From Acidobacteriota bacterium (GTDB lineage: Bacteria; Acidobacteriota; Terriglobia; Acidiferrales; UBA7541), in the NCBI GenBank assembly GCA_021788095.1, contig JAJYLB010000009.1, positions 1 through 64,000 on the forward strand: DNA of 64,000 nucleotides, written 5' to 3'. Below the pieces are notes generated by a model. That model worked only from the letters and a program-made list of their open reading frames with translations. It searched no databases and was not told where the DNA came from. A program made the translations under genes and the position numbers. Position 1 is the stretch's first letter; the number at the start of each line of letters is the position of its first letter. Of the stretch, positions 7,728-20,571 are shown one piece after another.

Positions 7728-8726
7728 TCACAGCCGGGTGGAGGTGAGATGAGAAGCCCCCAGCACCGACTCGACGCGATAGACCGGCTGGCGATGCGCT
7801 TCGAAGTACGTTCGCATCACCAATTCGCCTAACAACCCAAGCGCCAGCAACTGCAAGCCGAAGAGCAGCAGGATCATGCCCAGCAGGAGCAGCGGGCCGT
7901 GCTCGAGAAACAGGTGCGAGGCGCGAAAGACCTTTTCGAAGAGCAGCCAAGCCAGGATTCCGCTGCCTACGACCAGCCCGCCCAAGCCTGCCGGGCCGAA
8001 GAAGTGCAGGGGGCGGGTCATGTAACGCAGGAGGAAACGAATGGTGATGAGGTCGAGCAGGACGCGCGTGGTGCGGGAGATGCCGTAATGGGAGCGGCCC
8101 TGGGGCCGCTCGATGTTGCGGATGGGCACCTCGACGACTTTGGCTCCGTGCCAGGAAGCCAAAGCGGGAATGAACCGGTGTAATTCGCCGTAGAGGGCGA
8201 TCTGTTTGATGACGTCGCGCCGGTAGGCTTTGAACGTGGTGCCGAAGTCGTGGATGGGGACTCCGGAGAGCTTGGCCATCAGCCAGTTCGCTGTGCGCGA
8301 GGGCAGCCGGCGGAGCCAGAAATTATCGACGCGCTTGTTGCGCCAGCCGCTCACCAAGTCGCACCCGGTGGCTTCGAGGGCGTCGAGGAGGGCGGGGATG
8401 TCGCCGGGGTCATGTTGCAAGTCGCCGTCCATCGCGACGATGATCTCCCCCTGGGCGAAATCGAACCCGGCGGCGAGGGCGGCGGTCTGGCCGTAGTTGC
8501 GCTTGAGGCGTATGACGCGGACGCGCGGGTCGCGTTCGGCGATTTGGGCGAGCAAGCGCGGGGTGGAGTCGGTGGAATGGTCGTCGATAAAGACGAACTC
8601 GAACGGCTCGTAGCGGCCTTGCATTGCCCCGGCGAGGCGGGCGTAGAGCTCGCTGACGCTCTCCTCCTCGTTGTGGAAGGGAACTACGATCGAGTATTTC
8701 GGCTCGCTGGCGCCGGGTTCAAGCAT
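7728..8726 (-). CDS. polyprenyl-phosphate glycosyltransferase (GT2, GtrB/ArnC/FlmF2-like)
   Basis: A 332-residue protein: a GT-A catalytic domain (about 1-235) followed by two transmembrane helices (about 235-310). The N-terminus YSIVVPFHNEEESVSELYAR and the DxD motif MDGDLQHDP mark the DPM1/GtrB branch, which moves a sugar from UDP or GDP to undecaprenyl phosphate on the cytoplasmic face. ATG at 8726 gives an 8-base overlap with the deacetylase stop; an in-frame start at 8744 is possible. It is the last gene of the four-gene leftward unit (permease, GT39, deacetylase, this GT2). With the GT39 and deacetylase it matches the enzyme set that makes and transfers an undecaprenyl-linked amino sugar. 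The sugar is unknown. Confidence 0.88.
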   Translation of the reverse strand: MLEPGASEPKYSIVVPFHNEEESVSELYARLAGAMQGRYEPFEFVFIDDHSTDSTPRLLAQIAERDPRVRVIRLKRNYGQTAALAAGFDFAQGEIIVAMDGDLQHDPGDIPALLDALEATGCDLVSGWRNKRVDNFWLRRLPSRTANWLMAKLSGVPIHDFGTTFKAYRRDVIKQIALYGELHRFIPALASWHGAKVVEVPIRNIERPQGRSHYGISRTTRVLLDLITIRFLLRYMTRPLHFFGPAGLGGLVVGSGILAWLLFEKVFRASHLFLEHGPLLLLGMILLLFGLQLLALGLLGELVMRTYFEAHRQPVYRVESVLGASHLTSTRL

Positions 8727-9597
8727 GGGTTTCGGCCAATTCACGAAAGCTGATCAATTGAATTCCGGCTCGTCGAATGGCACGAGCCACCTCGGGATCG
8801 GTGAGCGCATCGAGTTCCTGCTGGCGTTCTCTTTTCAGGCGGGTGCGCTTGCGTTCCAACTCGTCGTCGTAAACGCCCGGATGGCACATCAGCTCGGTGG
8901 TGCCCTGCGGCAGCCGCTCGACCGCTTGGACCAGGCGAGGGGCACTGAGCTCGCCGGTCCAGCCCATACCCAGGAAATGATCGGGGGCGCGTAATCCGCC
9001 ACGCTCGGCAAGCACGCGGAAGCGGCGGCGGCCCACTCGCGCGGCGACGGCGGCCAACGAGCGGCCGAATTTGCCTCGTTCCCGGCCGGGACCGGCGGCG
9101 AAGAGGGACCTGGGGCTCTCGTAGGGCTTGCGAACCGCCTCGATGCCGAATTCCGCCGCGATGCTCGCCACCGCCTGCATGACGCGCGGGTACAAGTGCG
9201 TGTGCTTGTGCGTATCCACGTGAGTGGGCCGAATCCCAGCGGCGCAGATACGGCCGACTTGGGCCCGCAGTTCGGTCTCGATGTCCGCCTGGCGCACGCG
9301 CCCCAGCGCCAGCCTGCCCGCCAACCGCGCGGGAGAGGAGGGCAAGCGGCCGTCGCGGCCAATCAGGGTGGGGATGGTCTTGGCCGGGGCGACCGGGGGC
9401 TCGCCCACGAGCACCAAATGGCATCCCACGCCCAAATCGGGATGGGCGCGGGCAAGCCGAACGGCGTCGTCGAATGCGTCTCCGTTCGCCATCAGCGTTG
9501 TGCTGGTGAGCACGCCGTCACAAAATGCTCGCAGGATGCCGGCGTTCACGCTGCGCGCGTAGCCGAAGTCGTCTCCGTTTACGATCAACCGCCTCAT
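8719..9597 (-). CDS. YdjC/ChbG-family carbohydrate deacetylase (NaxD/HpnK-like)
   Basis: A 292-residue TIM-barrel-like deacetylase. The metal/acid motif NGDDFGYARSVN is near residues 6-17, and HVDTHKHTHLYP near residue 127 supplies the His ligands. Family members remove acetyl from GlcNAc-type sugars; NaxD does so on undecaprenyl-phosphate-GalNAc, and HpnK belongs to hopanoid clusters. Neighbours on both sides, a polyprenyl-phosphate GT2 and an ArnT-like GT39, favour the NaxD-type role. No hopanoid cyclase is present. ATG at 9597 is chosen because the family signature begins at residue 2. It overlaps the GT2 start by 8 bases, and a 55-base gap separates it from the GT39 gene. Confidence 0.85.
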   Translation of the reverse strand: MRRLIVNGDDFGYARSVNAGILRAFCDGVLTSTTLMANGDAFDDAVRLARAHPDLGVGCHLVLVGEPPVAPAKTIPTLIGRDGRLPSSPARLAGRLALGRVRQADIETELRAQVGRICAAGIRPTHVDTHKHTHLYPRVMQAVASIAAEFGIEAVRKPYESPRSLFAAGPGRERGKFGRSLAAVAARVGRRRFRVLAERGGLRAPDHFLGMGWTGELSAPRLVQAVERLPQGTTELMCHPGVYDDELERKRTRLKRERQQELDALTDPEVARAIRRAGIQLISFRELAETHA

Positions 9598-9652
9598 CGT
9601 CGGCGGGCGGGGAAAAAGCCGGAAACGATCATACCATGAGGGAGAACCCTGC

Positions 9653-11257
9653 TCAGAACCGGTAAATCTGCGCCACCACGAGCCCATCGATGCGGCGCGT
9701 GTACGCTGGCGACCGGGTCTTTTCGATAAGATCGATCAGCGAAGTCGTCTCGAAGTAGCGCCGGGAATCCTGGATCAGCAGGAAATCGCCCGGAGCGATC
9801 TTGTAATTCGGGTCGAAAAGGGGCATTACCTTCAAATCTCGCCGGTGGAGCTGATGGGTGTAATAACTCACTCCCCTGGGATCGCTGGCCGCCAGCCTGG
9901 CCCCTTGGGGCGCCACCCGGCACACGTATTCGACCGCTTCGCGGACGCCGAGATCGTAGACTTCGTCGGGGGGAAAGAGGCGCCCGGCGTTCGTCTTGCC
10001 TCCAGCCAGCGCGTTCAGGAAGAGGCGGTTGTAAGGCGCCCAGGTCAGCGTATTGACCGTGGGCCAAATCGCCAGCGTCAGGACGGCGACCGCGACAGCG
10101 GCCTGGCAAGCGCGAGGGTGGGGCCTGGCGCGGCTCCAGTGGGCGAGCTTTTCCGCCGCCCAGCCTCCCGCGAGGTAGAGCGAGGGAAGGACGATGGCCA
10201 CGTAGCGGATCCACTTGGAGCCGGCGACGGAATAGGGGACCAGCCAAAAGGTCAAGGTAACGCGCAGGAAGATCGAGACGAGGGACGTGCGGTCGAAAAA
10301 GAGCAGGCAGATGCCGCCTGCCGCGGCGGCCAGGAGCGGCAAAGGCGTTTTGACCGCCAGAACCCACAGATAAAAGTACCAAGGCAGGCCGAAGGGGGTG
10401 GTCAGCGCGTTGTTCAGGTAGAGGCGGCCGTCCATCAGGTAGCCGCGATGCTGAATGGTTTTCTCCGCGCTGTAGCGGAACATTGCACTCAGGTTTCTGG
10501 GCGAGAGAATCACCGGATTCAAGACGACGAAGGCAAGCGCCATCACCAGGGCCAGCCGCCGAAGATGCGGGCCCATCGGACGACTGGGTATTTTGGCCCG
10601 ATTGGCGACGTACCAAATCAGAACGATTAGGCCGAAATAGCCGATGGCCAGGTAATAAGAGGCCATGTCGATGCCGAAAGCGACGCCGGCGACCGTGAAC
10701 CAACGCCGGGAGCTGATGGCGGTCCCGGCAGTCTTCCCGCGGTTGTAGAGGTAGAACGCCAGCAGGGTGAAGAAGGTGAAGAGGCTCTCCTCCTTCAGCA
10801 CGCGGTTGAGCGCGACCGAGAGCGGCGACACCGCCCAGAAGAAGGCAGCAAGTCCGGCTCCCAAAGGGCCAAGCATCTGGCGTCCAAGAAGATAGAGAAT
10901 CAGGGAGGTGAGCGCGCCAAAAAGGATGATGGGGAGGCGAAGCCAGGTTTCGTCGTTCAGGGGATGCCGGCCGTGCGCCACGGCCCAGCGGTTGTATGCC
11001 CCGCCGGCGTCCAGACTGGCCCAGGCCATGACCTTCATGGCCATGGGATGGGAGCAGTTGACTCCAGCGAAGTGGCCCTGCCGGTACTGCCCGATCGCAT
11101 CCCATTTTGCCGCTTCGTCTTCCGAGAGACTCGGCTGGCCAAGGCGGTAGGCACGAAGGCCCAGGGAAAGGAGAAGGAGCAGGGCAAGGAAGAGTCGCTC
11201 GAGTTGGCTCACCCTCGACGAGCCCGAGGCGGGCTGCCACCCGGGGGGCCTACTCAT
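9653..11257 (-). CDS. GT39 membrane glycosyltransferase (ArnT/FlmK/PMT-like)
   Basis: A 534-residue polytopic protein with about 11-12 hydrophobic helices and a hydrophilic C-terminal domain (about 410-534). The first periplasmic loop after helix 1 holds SLSEDEAAKWDAIGQYR, where the acidic pair corresponds to the catalytic DE of PMT/ArnT enzymes. These enzymes use polyprenyl-phosphate sugars in the periplasm to glycosylate lipid A or proteins. The ATG overlaps the permease stop by 8 bases (ATGAGTAG), so translation is coupled. With the downstream deacetylase and GT2, the likely step is transfer of the finished amino sugar. The acceptor is inferred only. Confidence 0.85.
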   Translation of the reverse strand: MSRPPGWQPASGSSRVSQLERLFLALLLLLSLGLRAYRLGQPSLSEDEAAKWDAIGQYRQGHFAGVNCSHPMAMKVMAWASLDAGGAYNRWAVAHGRHPLNDETWLRLPIILFGALTSLILYLLGRQMLGPLGAGLAAFFWAVSPLSVALNRVLKEESLFTFFTLLAFYLYNRGKTAGTAISSRRWFTVAGVAFGIDMASYYLAIGYFGLIVLIWYVANRAKIPSRPMGPHLRRLALVMALAFVVLNPVILSPRNLSAMFRYSAEKTIQHRGYLMDGRLYLNNALTTPFGLPWYFYLWVLAVKTPLPLLAAAAGGICLLFFDRTSLVSIFLRVTLTFWLVPYSVAGSKWIRYVAIVLPSLYLAGGWAAEKLAHWSRARPHPRACQAAVAVAVLTLAIWPTVNTLTWAPYNRLFLNALAGGKTNAGRLFPPDEVYDLGVREAVEYVCRVAPQGARLAASDPRGVSYYTHQLHRRDLKVMPLFDPNYKIAPGDFLLIQDSRRYFETTSLIDLIEKTRSPAYTRRIDGLVVAQIYRF

Positions 11258-12359
11258 AGGCTAAGGCATCAACCGGGTCGAATCGCGCGGCTCGAAGGGC
11301 CGGGAAGCTCGCGCCAGCCATGGCAGCGGCGAGCGCCAGCAGGATCGCACCGGCCACCCACCGGCCCGATATCAGAATGGTCAGCGAAGGCACTTCCCGA
11401 TGGAGGACGATCCAAGTAGCGCCGGTGGCCCCGAGGCCTGCCAAGGTTCCCAAAGCGGCCAATAGCAGAGTCTCTTTGAGGATCAGAGACACAACTTGAG
11501 GCTTCGACGCGCCCAGGGCTTTCAGGATCCCGATTTCGTGCGTTCTCTCAAGAACGATCGTGTACGTTGCCAGAAAAACCACCAGGAAACTGATGGCCAC
11601 GCCCAACCCCACCATGGAGCGCACGAACGGGCGCAATTGGGGCAGGTTCGAGGAGTTCATGAGGGTTAAGTACTCTTTCATCGAGAAGATCCGAGCGTCT
11701 GGCAGCAATTTTTCAAGCCGCGCGTCGGTGCCAGCGGTGTCGCCGTCGCTGCGGACATAGAACATGGAAACCTTATCGGCAGCGCCGCTGATCTCCTGAG
11801 CCGTGGTCAGGGGGATGAAGAGCCTTGCCCCTTTCCCGCTCTCTACGATTCCACAAACGGTGAAATCGTGATTCAAGAGGGTGATGTGCTCGCCGACATG
11901 GAGGTGATGGGTTTCGGCCTTGATGTTGTCGACGATGGCATCGTTCGGGCCTCGGAAGGGCCCACCTGCCAGGAACCGAAAGCCCTCGCTGAGGCTATTG
12001 AAGGTCGGGTAGTCGATGCCGTAGACGACATCGAAGGTGCTTGCCTGGACGAGCACCTCGACTGGCGAGACGGCTCTGACCCCGGGGACGTGATCGATCT
12101 TCGGGTCGAGCGCTTGGGGCATCAAGGCCGAAGACAGGGAGAAAAAGATGGATGAATTGGGAGGGCGCACCAGCAGATCGGCGCCCACACCCTCCACTCG
12201 CTGTCCCCATTCCGAAACCACCCCGTCGATCATCCCCACGACCAGGAGGATCAGGACGACTTGAATGGCCACGGCGGCAACGCAGAGGGCCGTCCGCACG
12301 GGCCGCGTGCGCACGTTGCTCCATACGAGTTGCCAGTAGTTGAATCGAAAAGTCGTCAT
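11250..12359 (-). CDS. MacB/FtsX-type ABC transporter permease
   Basis: A 369-residue protein with the four-helix MacB/FtsX topology: one helix near residues 25-47, a periplasmic domain (about 50-240) and three helices near 250-360. The segment LERTHEIGILKALGASKPQV is the classic MacB/LolC coupling region that contacts the ATPase. No ATPase gene lies next to it, so it must use a partner encoded elsewhere or upstream in another unit. It is the first gene of the leftward envelope-sugar operon. That position hints at moving or rearranging a lipid, but the substrate cannot be told from sequence. Confidence 0.86.
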   Translation of the reverse strand: MTTFRFNYWQLVWSNVRTRPVRTALCVAAVAIQVVLILLVVGMIDGVVSEWGQRVEGVGADLLVRPPNSSIFFSLSSALMPQALDPKIDHVPGVRAVSPVEVLVQASTFDVVYGIDYPTFNSLSEGFRFLAGGPFRGPNDAIVDNIKAETHHLHVGEHITLLNHDFTVCGIVESGKGARLFIPLTTAQEISGAADKVSMFYVRSDGDTAGTDARLEKLLPDARIFSMKEYLTLMNSSNLPQLRPFVRSMVGLGVAISFLVVFLATYTIVLERTHEIGILKALGASKPQVVSLILKETLLLAALGTLAGLGATGATWIVLHREVPSLTILISGRWVAGAILLALAAAMAGASFPALRAARFDPVDALAYE

Positions 12360-13030
12360 GGACTCGAACAGCGATCCCCCGAGCCGGCCATCTCCGCCCG
12401 CGTAACTCTAGCATCGGCTTCCAAGCGGGTCAAAAGCGGCAATCCACGCCGGAGTTCGCCCGATAATCTCGCGCTTGGCTATTTCCCGGCCGGGAAGTGC
12501 GCGGTCATCACCCGGAGCGGGTGAATGGCAAAGCGCGTGCAGAGCATCGGCGAGTTCATACCTCGATCTCACCCGTGAAATGCGCCCAAGCGGCGCGGAG
12601 GGGTGGAATGCGAATCGGGAATTCTTCATTCGACTCTGGGAAAGGGGCGAAGCGAGGGGCGCAGTTTTCAACACACTTGTTGAAAACTCTGTGGAAATAG
12701 TCCACGGAAAAACTCTAAGCGCTCGAAAAAAAAAGAGCTAATGCTCTTTGCACCAAACGTGTAGCAGAAGCTCGCTTCCGCCGGCTTCCTCGTGCCGCAT
12801 CGGGAATTTTTTGTCGTGGGCTAGAGCAATTCGCGTTCCGGATCCGGCCTCGCCCGCGTTTTTTTCGGTTCGCGCGATTTTTTTTGCAGTTTGCTGCTCG
12901 CTTCCGTCCGCTTCGAGTCGTGAGAGGCAGAAGCTGTCGCAAAACCTGCTTCCTTGCAGGGCACGTCCGGAATCCCGAAGGTTCGGGACGGGATCAGCCG
13001 AGGCATAAAGGCAATCAAGAAGCAGGGGCT
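12360..13030. other. intergenic region with stacked hairpins
   Basis: I see no supported gene. Notable structures are an 11-base inverted repeat AGTTTTCAACA / TGTTGAAAACT (12663-12673 and 12678-12688), GTGGA-AATAG-TCCAC (12691-12705), AAAGAGC-TAAT-GCTCTTT (12732-12749) and a TCCCGAAGGTTCGGGA hairpin (12973-12988). The stretch 12750-12900 is rich in T-runs on the plus strand. Open frames here have no recognisable similarity. Confidence 0.5.
12723..12749 (-). terminator. possible intrinsic terminator
   Basis: On the minus strand the hairpin AAAGAGC-ATTA-GCTCTTT is followed by a run of T residues (complement of the A-run 12726-12734). The stem is short and AT-rich, and no gene is clearly upstream on this strand, so its role is uncertain. 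Confidence 0.35.
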
Positions 13031-13199
13031 TTAGCAGGATGCTGCAAAACCAGGCCGAGCGGCCCCCAGCGGCTGAAGCCGCTTTCTTGCGCAAGCACTT
13101 ACGGCACGACTAAAGTCGTGCCCTTACGAAAAGACGCCTTTTGCGGGGTCCTGTTAGCCCCTGAGGGCGGGCGAGAAGGGATTTTGCAGCCGCTTCTAG
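13031..13199. repeat. family A stop-codon element (long copy)
   Basis: The right terminus read leftward from 13199 is CTAGAAGCGGCTGCAAAATC. The left end at 13031 carries TGCTGCAAAACC as the degenerate inverted partner. Inside, read leftward, are a decayed AGGGGCT...ACCCC stem, then GGCACGACTTTAGTCGTGCC and GCGGCTTCAGCCGC. The TAG of the terminal CTAG is the stop codon of gene 13196-13639. Confidence 0.75.
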
Positions 13200-13639
13200 T
13201 ACCAATGGGTTTGCGGGCGGTGGAGTTTGATGAGAACAGTCTGCTTGGGTTGGTCGATCTGGTAGTATTCGCCGAAAGTTTGCCAGCTCGGCTTGAAGAC
13301 CTGGATCAGCAGCTTGCCTTGAGGCACCCCGGGAAACGAGGTGTAGCCGTGATTGTCCGTTTTCAAGTCCAACTCGACTTTCTGGTGCTTGTGGAGGAGG
13401 AAGAGGAGCGCTTTTTTTTCTTGAAACCGCAGGTAGACGCTGGCATTGGTGACGGGCCGGCCGCTGGCTTGATCGACGACTCGGATGGTGAGATTGGTCG
13501 TCTCCGGCGCCGACTGCTTGCCCTTGGGCGCGCCTTTGGGCGAAGGGGACTGGCGACTGGCGCATACGGGAAGCGCCAAGGCGCAGGCCAGCAAGGCTGC
13601 GGCCCCTACCTTGCGGAGATGAGGGTGGAGGGAGGTCAT
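13196..13639 (-). CDS. exported protein with carboxypeptidase-regulatory-like fold
   Basis: A 147-residue protein with a signal peptide (about residues 1-27, hydrophobic AAALLACALALPVC). A beta-rich domain follows: NLTIRVVDQASGRPVTNASV and DNHGYTSFPGVPQGKLLI have the pattern of CarboxypepD_reg/Cna-B-like domains. The fold, not a catalytic activity, is what can be seen. It overlaps the M48 protease gene upstream by 4 bases (13636-13639), so the two are co-translated and may work together in the periplasm. Its last codons meet the CTAG terminus of a family A repeat, so TAG at 13198-13196 may not be the ancestral stop. Confidence 0.72.
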   Translation of the reverse strand: MTSLHPHLRKVGAAALLACALALPVCASRQSPSPKGAPKGKQSAPETTNLTIRVVDQASGRPVTNASVYLRFQEKKALLFLLHKHQKVELDLKTDNHGYTSFPGVPQGKLLIQVFKPSWQTFGEYYQIDQPKQTVLIKLHRPQTHWY

Positions 13640-14580
13640 GGCAAGTCATCCTGGCGCAAGTGCTTCGCGCGAGCCTTCTTCGGCGGTCCTGGGTTCTCGG
13701 GCCGAGCGGGGACGAGCGGCATCTCGTCGCGCACGTACTGCTCGAGGCGATTTCTCATGCGCTGATAATCCGACGTCGTCACCACACAGTCCAGCCGCGA
13801 GGGCAGATCGCGCTCGATCTCGCGTTCGGCGGCGGCCACCCGATCCCGGGTGAGCGGATGAGTGGCAAACGCCTTGGCGATCACTCCACGATGCCCCTTT
13901 TCGAGCTTCCTGGCCCGCTCGAAGAAATCGATAAAGCCCTCTGGATCGTAGCCGGTTTCATAGAGGTACTGCAACCCCAGCGAGTCCGCCCGCCGCTCGG
14001 CAGAGCGGCTGAAGGCGGTCAGAGCGAGCGGTCCGGCGAGCCCTTCCTCCAGGGTGAACGCTTCCGGGCCAACAAACATGAGGACGGGCAGGGAAGCCCA
14101 ATCCCAAATTCGTTCCTCGGTCATCTTTCGCGTGGCGTCACGCGCGGCGATATGAGCGACTTCGTGAGCGATCACGCCAGCCAGTTCGGCTTCCGTACGC
14201 GTTTGAAGAATCAGGCCCGTGGTCAGGAACAGGTAGCCGCCCGGCAAGCCAAAAGCGTCGACTTCTCGCGAGGAGAGCAGGCGAACGCGCACGGGAATCC
14301 TGACATCGGAATGGCGGGCAATCCGATTGGTCAGGCGGACGACGTAGGCCCGGGTTTCGGGATCGTTGTAGGGGGTGGAAAGATCTTCAATCTCTTCCGC
14401 TATTTGCCGGCCGATCTCGAAAGCACGGGGATAGCCGTACAGATCCACGCCGTCCGGCACCAGGTTTCGGTCGCCGATCCTGGCGGGATCGTCCAACGGA
14501 TTCTTTTTCTGTCCGGCCAGCGCCCTCGCCGGAGACAGAACGAGGAAGGAAATGGCGAAAGAAATCAGGATGCGGACCAT
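13636..14580 (-). CDS. M48 family metalloprotease (BepA/LoiP-like)
   Basis: A 314-residue exported zinc protease. A signal peptide (VRILISFAISFLVLSPARAL) is followed by the M48 domain with AGVIAHEVAHIAARD near residue 137 and the third ligand Glu in the RRADSLGLQYLYETGYD region. The family works in the periplasm on misfolded outer-membrane or lipoprotein substrates. No TPR domain is present, unlike BepA. ATG at 14580 (AAGG upstream) is preferred; in-frame starts at 14598 and 14628 would lengthen the signal peptide N-terminus. It is translationally coupled to the small CarboxypepD_reg-like protein. Confidence 0.85.
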   Translation of the reverse strand: MVRILISFAISFLVLSPARALAGQKKNPLDDPARIGDRNLVPDGVDLYGYPRAFEIGRQIAEEIEDLSTPYNDPETRAYVVRLTNRIARHSDVRIPVRVRLLSSREVDAFGLPGGYLFLTTGLILQTRTEAELAGVIAHEVAHIAARDATRKMTEERIWDWASLPVLMFVGPEAFTLEEGLAGPLALTAFSRSAERRADSLGLQYLYETGYDPEGFIDFFERARKLEKGHRGVIAKAFATHPLTRDRVAAAEREIERDLPSRLDCVVTTSDYQRMRNRLEQYVRDEMPLVPARPENPGPPKKARAKHLRQDDLP

Positions 14581-14674
14581 GCCTTGCCTCACTCCCATTG
14601 GCAGGCCCCCTACGCGATTTGACAGCAAACGGCGCCTAGAATAGTGTCAAGCCTCGGTCGGGCCCGTCATTTCT

Positions 14675-14798
14675 CTAGAAGCTGTTGCAAGACCTCGGTT
14701 GGGCGGTCTTCAGGGGCTGAAGCCCCTTTTTTTCGCCCGCTTTTTGTCGGAGCTGAAGCTCCGACCCCCGAAGACGGGGGTTTTGCAGCAGCTTCTAG
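14675..14798. repeat. family A element with intrinsic terminator
   Basis: A 124-base element with terminal inverted repeats: CTAGAAGCTGTTGCAAGACC at the left, and CTAGAAGCTGCTGCAAAACC as the complement of the right end (18 of 20 match). Inside are AGGGGC-TGAA-GCCCCT (14712-14727) running into seven T residues (14727-14733), a textbook rightward terminator, and CGGAGCTGAAGCTCCG. This copy sits upstream of both flanking genes and so is not joined to a stop codon. Confidence 0.85.
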
Positions 14799-14872
14799 TC
14801 ATATACCCGCCGGCATATTTCTTCAACAGCATGACCTCTTGACCTTTTGCAGCGTCGCTCCAGGAGGGCAGC

Positions 14873-16012
14873 ATGGGCTTTGCGACCGATGCCATTCATG
14901 AGGGCCAGGAGCCCGATCCGGCTACCGGCGCCATCGTTCCCCCGATCTACCAGACCTCTACCTACGTGCAGGAAGAGCTGGAGAAGACCAAGGGATACGA
15001 CTACGCGCGGACAACCCACCCCAATCGCCAGGGGCTCGAGCGCTGCCTGGCGAAACTCGAAGGCGGAACGGCAGCCTACGCGTTCGCTTCGGGGATGGCG
15101 GCGATCGATGCGATTTTCCGGCTGCTGCGGCCCGGCGACCACCTCATCGTCTCCCGCGCCGTCTATGGGGGCGTCTATCGCCTGCTCACGAAGCTCTTGG
15201 GGGAATTTGGGTTGGCGTTCGATTTTGTGGATACGTCCGACCTTGCGGCTGTCGCCCAGGCGGTGCGGCCGGCGACGCGCATGCTCTACGTGGAAACGCC
15301 CACCAACCCCACCATGATTCTGACCGATCTCGCAGCCGCGGCGCGGTTGGCGCACGACCGTGGCGTTCGTCTGGCGGTCGACAACACCTTCCTCAGCCCC
15401 TATTGCCAGCAACCGATTGCTTTTGGGGCCGATATCGTCGTGCATTCGATGACCAAGTACCTGAACGGCCATAGCGATTCGGTGGGAGGCGCAGTGATCC
15501 TGACGCGGCCGGAGGACGCCGAACGCATCTACTTCTTACAGCGATCGGTTGGCGCCGTTCTGGGGCCGATGGACTGCTGGCTGACTGCCCGCGGAATCAA
15601 AACGCTTGCCGTCCGCATGGAGCAGCATAACCGTAACGGAATGGCCGTCGCCCAGTATCTGGAGGCGCATCGGAAAGTACGGAAAGTTCATTATCCGGGC
15701 CTGGCGTCGCATCCCCAGCACGAGTTGGCAGCTCGGCAGCAGCGGAGCTTCGGGGCGATGCTCTCGTTCGACCTCGGCTCTCTCGAAGCGGCGCGCCGGC
15801 TGCTGAATCACGTTCGCCTATGCTCTCTGGCGGAGAGCCTGGGCGGAGTGGAAACGCTCATCTCCCATCCCGGTCTGATGACGCATGCGTCGATGCCCGC
15901 CGAAGTCCGCGAGAAGATTGGAATTACGGAAGGACTGGTTCGCCTCTCGGTGGGGATCGAGGATGCGGAGGATCTGATCGCCGATCTCGACCAGGCACTC
16001 GCCCACGTGTGA
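14873..16012 (+). CDS. PLP-dependent trans-sulfuration enzyme (cystathionine gamma-synthase/lyase type)
   Basis: A 379-residue cytoplasmic enzyme of the Cys/Met metabolism PLP family. Typical segments are PPIYQTSTYVQEELEKTKGY, FASGMAAIDAIFRLLRPGDH, and the Schiff-base lysine in VHSMTKYLNGHSDSVGGAVI near residue 194. The C-terminus LVRLSVGIEDAEDLIADLDQ is the family end. It would make or cleave cystathionine in methionine or cysteine metabolism; sequence alone does not separate synthase from lyase. The start follows a strong CAGGAGGGCAGC site. It converges on the GT21-like gene with a 17-base gap. No other sulfur-assimilation gene is adjacent. Confidence 0.9.
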   Translation: MGFATDAIHEGQEPDPATGAIVPPIYQTSTYVQEELEKTKGYDYARTTHPNRQGLERCLAKLEGGTAAYAFASGMAAIDAIFRLLRPGDHLIVSRAVYGGVYRLLTKLLGEFGLAFDFVDTSDLAAVAQAVRPATRMLYVETPTNPTMILTDLAAAARLAHDRGVRLAVDNTFLSPYCQQPIAFGADIVVHSMTKYLNGHSDSVGGAVILTRPEDAERIYFLQRSVGAVLGPMDCWLTARGIKTLAVRMEQHNRNGMAVAQYLEAHRKVRKVHYPGLASHPQHELAARQQRSFGAMLSFDLGSLEAARRLLNHVRLCSLAESLGGVETLISHPGLMTHASMPAEVREKIGITEGLVRLSVGIEDAEDLIADLDQALAHV

Positions 16013-16029
16013 CCGGTACCCGGACGACG

Positions 16030-20571
<4,542 letters not shown>

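Noticed and set aside
8719-9597. Naming the deacetylase HpnK (hopanoid)
   Set aside because: No squalene-hopene cyclase or other hopanoid genes are adjacent; the GT2/GT39 neighbours favour a NaxD-like role. HpnK cannot be excluded without phylogeny.
9594-11240. 548-residue frame overlapping the GT39 gene
   Set aside because: Same strand but a different frame; composition is Arg/Pro/Ser-rich without membrane segments, while the GT39 frame has PMT motifs and helices.
12738-13094. 118-residue frame with KKIARTEKNAGEAGSGTRIA
   Set aside because: No ribosome site, no recognisable domain, runs across a dispersed repeat and hairpins; not supported as a gene.
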